Assembly (NCBI GenBank): GCA_030248135.1 | Contig: JASANC010005440.1 | Coordinates: forward strand, 1 to 64,000 | Origin: Theristus sp. LFF4_11 | Lineage: Eukaryota > Nematoda > Chromadorea > Monhysterida > Xyalidae | Direction: 5' to 3' | DNA length: 64,000 nt | Shown: piece by piece, positions 25,801 to 37,800 of the stretch | Layout of the letters: each line of letters starts with the position of its first letter | Numbering within the stretch: the stretch's first letter is position 1 | The notes under the pieces: model-generated | The model's input: the letters and a program-made list of their open reading frames with translations, nothing else | Database searches by the model: none | Told to the model about the DNA's origin: nothing | Made by a program: the position numbers and the translations under genes

Positions 25801-28800
25801 CCGGTCGAAGCGTCTCAAAGTGTCTCTCCGTGCTCCTAAAAACGAAATTCGTGCACTACATGGACGCTCCGAGTTTGGCGTTGTTGATGCCGGTCGTCAC
25901 ACGAGCATTCGACGATCGATCGACGGAGACGAGGAGGAATGCGTGCCATATTATTGCGAATATATACGCGCTGACTGACCAGAAGGTTTGACGATATTTT
26001 GCGGAGAGAGTTCGTTTTTGGGGTTTGAGTGATGCACAGTCGACAGTGGGTGATTCTGTGTTTGTGTGTTTCGTGTGAGTGATTTGCTCTGTGTGTTTGT
26101 GGAGCTCAATGTTCAGTTGTATTTGTACAGTTTTGTATGCTATTATCTTTTATTTTGGTGTCGAGACTCAATGCGTGCATGGACAGGTAAACAGTTAAGG
26201 CGCGTTTAGCAATTAGTTTTTCTTACGTACGCACGGAACGCACGTCGTTCTAAATGCGGGGCGCAAAACAGTCGTTTCGTTTACGCCACACGACAAAACT
26301 GAAAACTGCGCACCGCATTTAGAACGACTGAAGTGTCGTGCATACATACGGAAAACTAATTCGCGTGGGCAAAAAGTTGTGTGGTATGTCCGAACGTGCG
26401 GACGGACAAGCTTGCGTTCGGGAATTAGAAAACGTGCAGCATCCGTCATACGACTGTCGTTCTAAATGCCGTGACCAAAAATAGTCCGTTCTGTTGCGGA
26501 CAAAAATGCAAATGTCTGCCCTAGCAAATTTGAAAACGGGAATTGACAAATTTTATTTTTTAGTGATCATCTCCCTTGCATTCCCTCCCCTTCCCCTACC
26601 CTCTTCCCCATTTTGCATTTTTATCACATGTGTTCTCAAGAAGCGCATGTAAAAATCTAAATTCTTTCAGTTTTGGTATATACAAACTGAATTTGAACAA
26701 ATTTTGATTTGGATCTTTCAAAAATGGAAAATGCTGACCCAAAATCTCCGCCGACGCCGATCAGTTCGCTCGACGAAGCGCAGGTGACAGAGAAGCTGAT
26801 CGAAGCTGTTTTGCTTTTTTGGAGCCAGCAGCCCCCTTCTCCGAAACCAGCAAGCAAACAAACAAACAAACAAACAAACAAACAAACAAACGAACAAACA
26901 AACAAACAACGAAAAACAACAGTTTCCAGTAGATTTCAGTTTTCTTTCTTTTCAAAACAGGCAAGTAGACCCACCAAATAAAACTGAGCATTTTTTCCCG
27001 TTGTCCCAACATCTAAAATACCTTGATTTTCAACTTAAAATTAACAGACACTGGAAAATATGAACTTTTCCGCACATCCGTCGAACGACTTTTTGCTGCC
27101 AGCAGCAAAAAGTCGTCGGACAGTCGTGCGCAAGAAATTCTAATTCGCGTGCGCATTTGTCTTTTTACGCACGGACAAACAGTCGTTCTAAATCCCGTGC
27201 GCAAAACAGTCGTGTCGGATAGACGTAAGTCACACGCACGAAATTCTAATTCGCGTGGGCACAAGTTTTTTTGCGTGCGCACGGACAACGTTCTAAATCA
27301 TGCGCGCAAAACAGTCGTTACGTGCGAACGACAGTCATGCGTACGAAATTCTAATTCGCGTAGCCATTTTTTAAGTTCTGTCTCCGTGCGTACGCACGAA
27401 AATCTAATTGCTAAACGCGCCTTTACAGTTTCACGCATGACGTGCGAGCCAATCAGTGTGTTGCATTCAAATTCTTGACTACATTACAATAATTGTATAA
27501 AAACGCACCACTTTCGCACGTTCAGGACATTGAGCCGTACATCGAGCAACTGATCCCGGGCCTCCAGAAGGCCCTGATGGACCCGGTGCCTGAGATCAGA
27601 ACGGTCGCCTCACGGGCCCTTGGAGCCATGATCGGCGCCGCAACCGGCGACGTCTCCGTACGACTGAAGGAACAACTGATACCGTGGTTGAAACGACAAT
27701 TGGTGTCCGAACAGTCGACTGTGGATCGATCGGGCGCTGCTCAGGGTGATGGGGGAAACGGGGAATCGGAATGCTGCTTAGTAGTCGATTGATTTTCCAT
27801 TTCTTTATAATAGTTGCAGTTGCACGACACATAGTTGTAGTACTTTATGAGGACACGCAGGAACTTCGATAAGACTGTAATAGGGTGATTTGCCGGAGAG
27901 GAGACTACTGAACTGAATAGTTTGTCTGTTCTGCAATTGAAAACGCACTCCGTCCGGAACGGGTATTTTCAATTTGGGGAGTTTTTTTGCCACGGTGTGG
28001 GTGGTGGAACGTTGCAACGGCCAGTCAGTGCACCACATTCCTTCCACCACGCCGGTGTTGTTCATGATGGCCCAAAATGGGAAAGGTAGTAACTCAATTT
28101 GGCCGAACGAGCGAGCTCGGTCGGGTGCGGACGCTCTGTGTAGGAGCTGCGTCGTTGTCCGGTACCAGGCCGGTCGCGCACAGGTTTGCATTGGTTCCCC
28201 TGAACATCCGTTCTCATCTGCAGGCCTCTGCGAAGTGCTCGCAGCACTCGGCCCCGACCAGCTGGACTTTGTCATGCCTGACATCATAAAGATGGCCGGC
28301 TCGCCAAACGCGAAAGCGCACGTCCGCGACGGATACATCATGATGTACATTTATTTGCCGCTCGTTTTCGCGGACACGTTCGAGCGGTACCTCGAGCAGG
28401 TCATACCGTCCGTGCTGAAGGTACGGGTGTCAATCGCTGGGGTTTTGTGGAGATTTTCAACTTTAATGTTCGATAAATGCTTTCAATTTATGGTGTTCGG
28501 CATTTATGAGCGGCTTTTTATGGTGTTTGCAATTTTTTGGTTGGTTGATGTGTGATTGTTTTAAATGAGACGAGTCAAAAAGACCGAGTCAGTAAAAAAA
28601 ACGACTGAGTCGTGTGATTTAGTCATTTCTTGAAACATCACATTGATGTGCCTCATTTGCACGAAACATACGTCTGTTCGTGGCCTTCCCACTTGACGGC
28701 GTTCTCTGTACGCTTTTCTGGGTTTAGCCCGTGCTAAATACATCATTTAAAATCACTGTTGTTCGAATAAAATGACAATTGACACATTTTTGTTTGCAAA

Positions 28801-31800
28801 ACCGACCGACCACTAACCAGTAAACTTTGAAAAGAAATATAATTGAAAAAAAAACAGATTTCGAAACTTCGCTCACCCAGGCACTGGCGGACGAGTCCGA
28901 GTTCGTGCGCGACTCGGCCTTCCACGCCGGCCAACGCTTGATCGGGGCGTACTGCGACACGGCGCTGCCGCTGATGCTGCCGCAGTTGGAGCGTGGCATG
29001 TTCGACAGCAACTGGCGCATTCGCCTCGCGTCCGTGCAGATGATGGGCGAACTGTTGTTCAAGATTTCCGGTTCGGTCGTGGCAGGATTTTTTCTCGAGT
29101 TTTTTTGGTGGTGTTCTGGTGGAATGCGCTGTTCTGCTGAGTGTGAATAGCACGTTTGCCGTCATTTTATTTCACATAGGAGACAAAAAAATACATAAGA
29201 AGTTTCTGACTCGCTGCCTTTGTGGAATATTGCGACTGAAATCGAAGAATAAAGCTCGAGTCACTAGTGCGAGTCACAAAGGCATGGCAAAGTTCCAGGC
29301 TGAACCGTCCTCTTGCGGCGAGGTCATTGGTTGAAGGGCCGTCTTTCCACCTAGTTACGGTTTTTTGCCCTGCTTTTTTGTTTGGCTACAAATACAATCT
29401 TCTCAAGAGTTCTTTTTCATAGACTTTATCTTAAAACTTCGGTTTCTCAATTTTCTTAATCCCGAAAGCTCAGGCGTCACCGGGAAAATGACTACCGAAG
29501 GTGGCGAGGACGATTCGTTCGGCACGGAGTCGGCGAATCGTGCCGTACTGCGACGATTGGGCGAACAACAACGAAACCGCGTGTTTGCCGGACTCTACAT
29601 TGCGAGGTTGGGGCACTTGGCGGCGAGTTTTGTGGAAGAATTCCTTGCCCGTGAAGCGAAAATCGGTTTAAAAGTCGGCCGATCCCCTGGACCGAAGTCC
29701 TCATCCGAAGGCAATGCGTTCGGGTTGATCGACATGTTGCACAGTTGTTGTTATTGTCGTTTTTGCGCCTGGCAAGCGAGTGTTGCAACTCATCATCGGC
29801 TCGGTGCGTTGCGCCCGAGAGCTGCCTGACAGTCATATGGCTGCGTTTCCTGCGATCTCCGCCAAAATGGTACGTGCGTTTAGTGCCGCTTTGAGGCGGA
29901 TACCACGGAGCATACCTGCCGGCATACCAAGGAGCTCCGCTTCCGACAGACTCGCGCACCATCACTCGCCTTGTGGCACAGTCGCGCGTCACACGACCCC
30001 GCAATACGACAGTTAATTGGCAATGAACCTGTCGTCGTTTGTGTGTGCGGTGTTTCAGAATGTGACGCAACAACAATTCTGTTCCGTAACCGAGTGGAAT
30101 CCGTTCAAGTTCCCACGAAAGAAATGACCGAAACCAGCATTTGTTTTCTGTGAACTCAAAATCTGCCCAGATCCGACATCGTGGCGCCCGTCCGTTTGGC
30201 GGCCGGCCACGTCTGGAAAGTGGTCGTGACGAACACGCCGCGCACGGTGAAGGAGATCCTGAAGATTCTCTTCCAGCTGCTACTGAGCTGTCTCGCCAGT
30301 CAAAGCGGTGAACAACAGCAGGTGCGCTGGTGGTGGGAATTGGGAAATTTGCGATAGTTTCTTTTTCCTGAATTTGTGGACGTTTGTTTGGATTTGTTTT
30401 TTGTGATGACAGATTTTTTCAGATCACGGAGAGTTTTTCGAGTAAATATACGAAATTTGGTTTGCAGTTTGCAATCTGGTTCAGTTTCAGTTTTTTAGGG
30501 TCTACAGCAATGTGAAAAAGAAGCGTTCAATGTATTGAATTGAAAATGGCCCCAGCAGAAGGTGAACGAGTTCAGAGCCGAACGAATATTTCAGTCCACT
30601 TCAACCAGGACTGAAACATTATGAATTTTTGAAGAAAAAATGCTTGTAGATCGCCGGCCGCTGCCTCGGCGAGTTGGTCCGAAAAATGGGCGAACGAATT
30701 CTGATCGACGTTGTTCCGGTGCTCCAGAAGGGACTCGACTCACCTGACGCCGACCAACGATTGGGCGTTTGTATTGCCCTCTCCGAAATCTTGCGGAACA
30801 CGTCACGCGACGTTGTTAGTGGTTTTGTATTGTTTTTAGTTTTACCACCATATTTCACCGGTACCTCCATTTTCATTGTACGCATTCCCAAATCCCACCT
30901 CATCGTCATTTTTTGTTCGGTACCACCGTTTTCCCACTGTACCACCGTGGGAAAACGGTAGTAGTATCATCTTCCCACGGCACCACTATTTTCCCATGGC
31001 ACCACCATTTTCCCATGGCACCACCATTTTCCCATGGCACCACGATTTTCCCACGGTACCATCACTTTCCCACGGTTTCATCACTTTCCTACGGTGCCAC
31101 CATTCTCCCATGGCAGTACCGTGTTCCCACGGTATCTATCACGGCCATACCGTCGCTCACTCAGGTCGTCATGTACTCCGACAGTCTGGTGCCGACCGTG
31201 CGAACGGCGCTGTGCGACGAATTGGAGTCGGTACGCCAGGCGGCCTCCGGCACGTTCGACGCGTTGCACACGGCGATTGGACAGAAGGCGCTCGACGAGA
31301 TTCTGCTGCCGTTGCTCGAGAGACTGGTCGGTGGCTGCATTCGTGGCTTCTTGCGCTTGAATTGGATGATTGGATGGCACTGAGTAGCTGCTTTGTGAAG
31401 TTGGGACGCACTGATTGGCTGTTCTTTGAAACTGGGACGCACTGATTGGTTATTCTATGAAACTGGGACGCACTGATTGGTTATTCTATGAAACTGGGAC
31501 GCACTGATTGGTTATTCTATGAAACTGGAACGCACTGATTGGTTATTTTATGAACCTGGGACGCACTGATTGGTTATTCTATGAAACTGGGACGCACTGA
31601 TTGGTTATTCTATGAAACTGGAACGCACTGACTCGCTGCTGTATGGAATTTGTACGCACTGGACTGACTAGCAGACTGGCATTGATTCCGAACTGAGTTG
31701 CGTGAAACGACTGATTTGCTCGTTTGTTCGTGTCCGTGTGCAACCGGTCACTGATTGGTTGCTTTCGAACGGCGGTCCGTGGTGCTGCCTACTGTGATCG

Positions 31801-34800
31801 TTGTGCAACCAACCTGTCTCCCAGCTAGGAGGGACATTCGAAAAAAGACTTTCAATTTTCCTTTGTGTTTGTTGTTTTTTGCAGTCTGACGAGGAGACCG
31901 GCGAACGTGCGCTGGACGGCCTCAGTCACGTGGTCAGCGTGAAAAGTCGCGTTCTCCTGCCGTATTTGATTCCGAAAGTTAGCGATTAGCGAATTTGCAA
32001 AACGTCGGACTTTGGAAATATCTTTCTTTTCTGAAAGATCAGAGAATTGTAAAACTTTTCGAATCTTGAATTGTTTCCTCACCGAATTCTTGTCAGTTTC
32101 GCCGCTGAACTCAGCTTTTTATCGTATTGTTTCTCCTAAAAAATCTAATCACCAAAAAATTGCCCCAGCTGACCGCAAAACCGGCGAACACCGTCGCACT
32201 GTCGAAGTTGTCGTGCGTCGCCGGCGACACGCTGACGCGACATCTGGATCGAATCCTGGACGCGCTGTTGTTGGCCGTGGCGGATGCGATCGGCACCGAG
32301 AATGAACAGCAGGTACAGACGGTCGGTTTGATTGAGTAAAAAGTGAATGAGGAAGAAAGACGATATGAGCCAGAACACCTGAACGACTCGAATTGACTCG
32401 AATGTAACGGCAAACCAAATGGAAATGAATCTGTCACTTTTCTTGGAATACGGTGCTCGGGAAAGAACGGGGCATCGGAGTTGCAAGAAAGCGTTTTGGC
32501 GTATGATGTTCGATTTCAACCAAAACCGATTCATTCGTTCCTCCGTAATTCAGCGTTTCGCATGCTCGGTATTCTGCTAAAAAAGTGACGGGTCTGAAGA
32601 ATAATGCCGTATGGAGAGAGAGGTGATTGCGGTGACTCGTGCATGGGTATAATCGGGAATGCATCCAGGGGTGAGTGTATTCAGGACTCTGGTGCATTCA
32701 TGAATTTGCATGACTTGGTCACAAGCTGCAACACTGTTCACTCGTGTTTTGGATGATCATACGACAACCAGTTCTTTGGCAATTCACCATTTGTCCATCT
32801 TTCCAGCCCTTATCCACTAACTTTTAAATCCATTCTGACCAACCAGGAGTCGACACTGTGCCTAAACGTGCTGCTCGCTGTCAAGGACGAACACGGACTG
32901 ACGAACATTTTCGAGCAGTTGTTGACCACGGCGTCGTCGTCCGTCCCTCCTCCTACCGACAGCCGACCGGAAATGAGAGTGGCAGCCGCGAAGTTGCTGG
33001 CGAGATTTTGCGCGGAGACAAAGGTCCGAGTGTGAAACAAGCCCGAAAAGGCAAAAAAAAATCTCTTTTTATGCTCGATGCGACAGTTCGAAGTTACCTG
33101 AGTGATCCTGTGTCCAGTACCTCAGGGGACTGAAATCATTTCGGCATTTTGCCGATTCCAACGTCGGAAAGCATGCAACGGTTGTGTTGCCTTTGCGTCA
33201 GTTGAGTCGCAGACGTTTGAAAAACCTGATGTTAACTAGAGTCCATTTCAAATATATGCAATTAGCTGATTGGTTGAAACACGTGCATTCTGTACAAACC
33301 AAACGCCGCCTTCCCAGCAATGCGTGCACAGAATGCGTGCATCACGTGATCAACAGCCAATCAGCTGATTGCATATAATCATAGAAATATACTGCACCTT
33401 ACAAGTCACACGTTTGTCTCACTCATTGCCAGTGCAACCGCTGCAATTCATTCGTCAAACCAAACTCCGTCTTCCCAGCAATACGTGCACAGAATAGCCA
33501 ATCAGCTGATTTCCTATGAAAATAAAAATCGACTGCACCTTACAAGTCCCACGTTTGTCTCACTGACTCATTACCACTGCAGCCGTCACAGTTGCTGCCA
33601 TTCGTCGACCAGCTGATCACCGGCTCACTGCGCCTGTACACCGTGACGGGCACGACGGAGGCGGAGACTGCGATCGTCCAATCAGCAGTCGGTGTGCTCG
33701 GATGCGTCGGACGTGCGCTGGACGACCAACGGGACTTGTTGAACGCCGTGGGACAGTTTCGGTATTCCGTCAACCAGATGGCGCTACAGTGGACGCAGAG
33801 CAGGAAGATGACGGATGGAGAGGCGGAGTCGGTGGTGCCCGGGCTGGCTCATGCGAAGGTGGGTGATGGGGTTTTATGTTTTTTTGTTTTTTATTTATTA
33901 TTTACGAATGTTCTTTTATAATGTGGCATTTGAGGACAACTATTGTGCGTTGCTGATACCTCGTTGCGTGCTGCTTTTTTATAGTTGACCAATGCTTTTG
34001 TCGAATACATGTTGAGCCATGTGACTTCGAGATTTTCTTAATCAAACATGAAAGTTGGAAATGAGCCGCAGACGCGTTCAGATTTCAGCGATGTAGTTTT
34101 ATGAAATATCCGAATTTCTGACTGACTGACGAGAATTAGCCGACGCGGGATATGGTCATTTTGTGGTCTGCCTTGTGTCACCCGTATGCGTCTTCGTGAT
34201 CCTGGTGTAACAGCGAGTTGCACAATATAACCTGAGTTACAAATATAACCTGAGTTACACAATATGACCTGAGTTACACAATATAACCTGAGTTACACAA
34301 TATAACCTGAGTTACACAATATGACCTGAGTTACACAATATAACCTGAGTTACACAATATAACCTGAGTTACAAATATAACCTGAGTTACACAATATAAC
34401 CTGAGTTACACAATATAACCTGAGTTACACAATATAACCTGAGTTACACAATATAACCTGAGTTACACAATATAACCTGAGTTACACAATATAACCTGAG
34501 TTACACAATATAACCTGAGTTACAAATATAACCTGAGTTACAAATATAACCTGAGTTACACAATATGTCCTGAGTTACACAATATAACCTGAGTTACAAA
34601 TATAACCTGAGTTACACAATATAACCTGAGTTACACAATATAACCTGAGTTACACGATATAACCTGAGTTACAAATATAACCTGAGTTACACAACACTTG
34701 AGTGAACGGTCTCTTTTTCCGGTGCAGGGCGTGCAGCCGATCGTGGCGGCGTTGCGCGAGGGCGTCCTGAATGGGTCGCCAGAGTTGAAAGAGCAATCGG

Positions 34801-37800
34801 CCGACAGTTTATGTCAACTGATCCGAATGTCAGACGTGGCCGCACTAAAACCGCACGTCATAAGCGTCACGGGACCACTGATCCGTGTACTAGGCGATCG
34901 TTATCCGCCGTCGACGAAGGTGGCCATTCTGAAGACACTTGCCGTGCTGTTGGACAAGGTTCGCAGGTTTTTTGGTTTTTTATCGTTAGCAACGAGCAAG
35001 CAAACAGATAGAAGTTAAGGCCCGTTTATACCTGACGTATGCAGACGTACGTCAGGTATGAACGGCGGTATGTAATACGTCAGGTGTTAAACGGGCCTTT
35101 AGGAAACTTCGAACGTTTTATTGATTGGTTGCCGAATGATACAGAACAGAACGATTGGTTGATGATGGAAACGTTGCATGCACACCTGACCTGAGCTTCA
35201 TTGGAAATTGTGCAAGTTGGTTTTTATGAATGCGTTCCATTGCATTTCCAGGTGACCACGCAGCTACGTCCATTCTTGCCGCAGTTGACAAGCACTTTCA
35301 ACCGATCGTTGCAGGAGCCGATTTCGCGGCCGGTGCGTTATTTTTTTTATAATTTGCATTTTTGGACTAATTGATTGATCTGAAGGAATGTTGTCGTAAA
35401 TTACGGCTACTGCGAAAGTAGTCGCAACTCGCAACCAATTCAACGTAAGCCAGGCTACTTGTGAGCGATATCTGGTTGACCACTTTCGAAAGGCGAGTGC
35501 TCGCTCGCAACAAGCACACAGACACACCCATGCGGTGACACGCACGCCACTGTAATCTTGTTTGTGTGCCTGTGCGTTTGTTTGTGACTGCACAGCACTA
35601 GTTTAGAAACACAGCACACGACATTCGAAATTAAAACCAATCTGTAACATTTACCGTATTACCTCCAATAAACCCCCACGGGGGATTAATACGTCAGCGA
35701 CTTTTAGGGGTGGGGGGGTTATTGGTGGGGGGGGGTGTGTTTACTTTCAAACAAATTCTAGGGGTGGGGGTTTATTGAAAAATGGCAAAAATACCTTGCA
35801 TGGTAGGCAAGAAAGTCGCAGAAACTTCTACTCTATTGTAATGAAATTACCATAAACTCATCCATTTGGGACCTTTGGTAGCACAATTTCATCATTTTCA
35901 CTGCAACCAGCCACTGAATTCGCTGGGTATATGTTTCAAACAGGTTTCCAATAATCCCCCATGGGGGATTATTTGTGGGGGGGTTATTCGGAAACTTGTC
36001 GTGGGGGTGGGGGTTTATTGGTGGGGGGGATTAATGGTGGGTGGGGGTTAATGGGGGTAATACGGTATATATTTTTTATGCTGTTTTTGAATGTTTTGTC
36101 GATTTTCGATTCATTCAGATCCGCATCAACGCCGCCGTCGCACTGGCACGCTTGATCGGCATTCACCCGAAACCGGATACGCTGATGCTGGAGTGGCTGA
36201 AACAACTGAAACAAACCGACGACCCGGCGATCAAGTTGGTGGTTGCTTGGTTGCATCGGAAAGTCCTCGTTTGAAATTCGGGAATTTTTTATAACACGCG
36301 TGTTCTGTGGTCGCACTGTCGGACTGGACAGAAACAGACAAACACACTGACAGAATGTTGCAACTGGCAGTGTTATATCGCATGTGTGCTTGTGCGTTTG
36401 TGTGTCATGAAATGCGCTGAACTTCTGTCACATGAGTGAAAGTGCAGAGTGTGTTCAGAACAGGACTTCTTCAGCAAAAGTAGCTGTTGTTGTTAGCTCG
36501 ACTGATAACTGAAAATGAAACAAAAACTGACTCGACCGCTTGCGAAGTCGTTGCTGACACTGATTTGACTCGAAAATCTTACGATGTTTTTTCGAAACAC
36601 ACCACTCACTCCACGATTGACGCCATTATCCAGAGAGAGACCCAGAGAAAAAAAAACGTTCCCAAAATTCTTTTCCGACTCAAAACACACCACTGCCCCC
36701 CACCGCTGCCATTTTTTCCAGAGAGACCCTGCTGTTGTGCTGCCGCGGCGGTGCGCTGAACTCGTGCGTCCGTCTTCAGTCGGACACGCTAACCAGCATT
36801 CTGAACACGGTGTTGCCACTGATGGAGTCGACCTCGGACGACGCCTCCGCCTATCGGCCGGCAGCGGGCGCTTGCGTCGGCGCTGTGCTCGCCGTCGGCC
36901 AATCGCTGACGGACGCGCAGCTCACCGATCTGATGCGAGACAAGCTGCTCGGTTGGTTCGCGTTTTCGTTTCGTACAGCAGGGATTTTGGAGCCTGTCAA
37001 CTGGTGTGCGGAATGTCAGAGACGCGAAACGCTGTGAATTTGAAAGAAGAGCGAACGCACATTTGGTGAATCTTGGTCCAGATTTTGGGTATGCCGGTAA
37101 AGTTAGCGGGGTCTTTGCCGGTTCCGCGGCTCCATCCCGCCTGTTCCTGGTAACCCGCAGAGCCCCCGGAAGCCCCGGCCCGCTCACGACTGCTGAATTC
37201 TGTTGTTTTTCTCATCCACAGACAGCGACCCGTGCGTCGCGTGGCAACAGCGCCAGGCACAAGTGGTCGCCGTTCAAGTGGCCGTCTGCCACGATGCCAC
37301 CGCACGCCTCTGGACTCTGTGCTCCGAGCAGATCCGACGTGCTCTGACCGAGTACGCCGGGGCGGATCGTGTGCCGATTGCTTGTGCTGCGCTGAGGGCA
37401 ATTGGGCTGCTGCTGGTGAAACAGAGGCAGAGCGGTTGGTTGATTTGGTTTGGTGAATGTGCAATGTTGAGGTTGACTGAATGTTGATGCGGATTGTTGA
37501 GATTGCTGTTGGTGAAACAGAGACAGTGTGGTTGGTGCTGCAATAGTGCGAGGTTTTCTTCTGAAAATGTTCCCAACTTTGCGAAAATGCTATCATGCGT
37601 TGCAACAGGTCTTTTGATTTAAGCAAAACCAAAAAGATATTATGATGAAACGTTCGAAGCACTGTGTCATAAAATTTGAGTAGAAGTTGCTGATTGGTTG
37701 CCCCGAGTCCGTCTAATTCGGACCAGTGTAACGTGCTTGAAGGGGGTTGTTCGTTTTACACGCCAATTTGACACTTTTTTTTAATTTTCTGCAGATTCGC

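Noticed and set aside
26657..27012. Cys/Phe/Val-rich minus-strand ORFs
   Set aside because: They translate the AAAC microsatellite in the foldback loop.
34214..34695. CRISPR-like array
   Set aside because: Units are 18-19 bp head to tail with no spacers, inside an intron of an animal gene.
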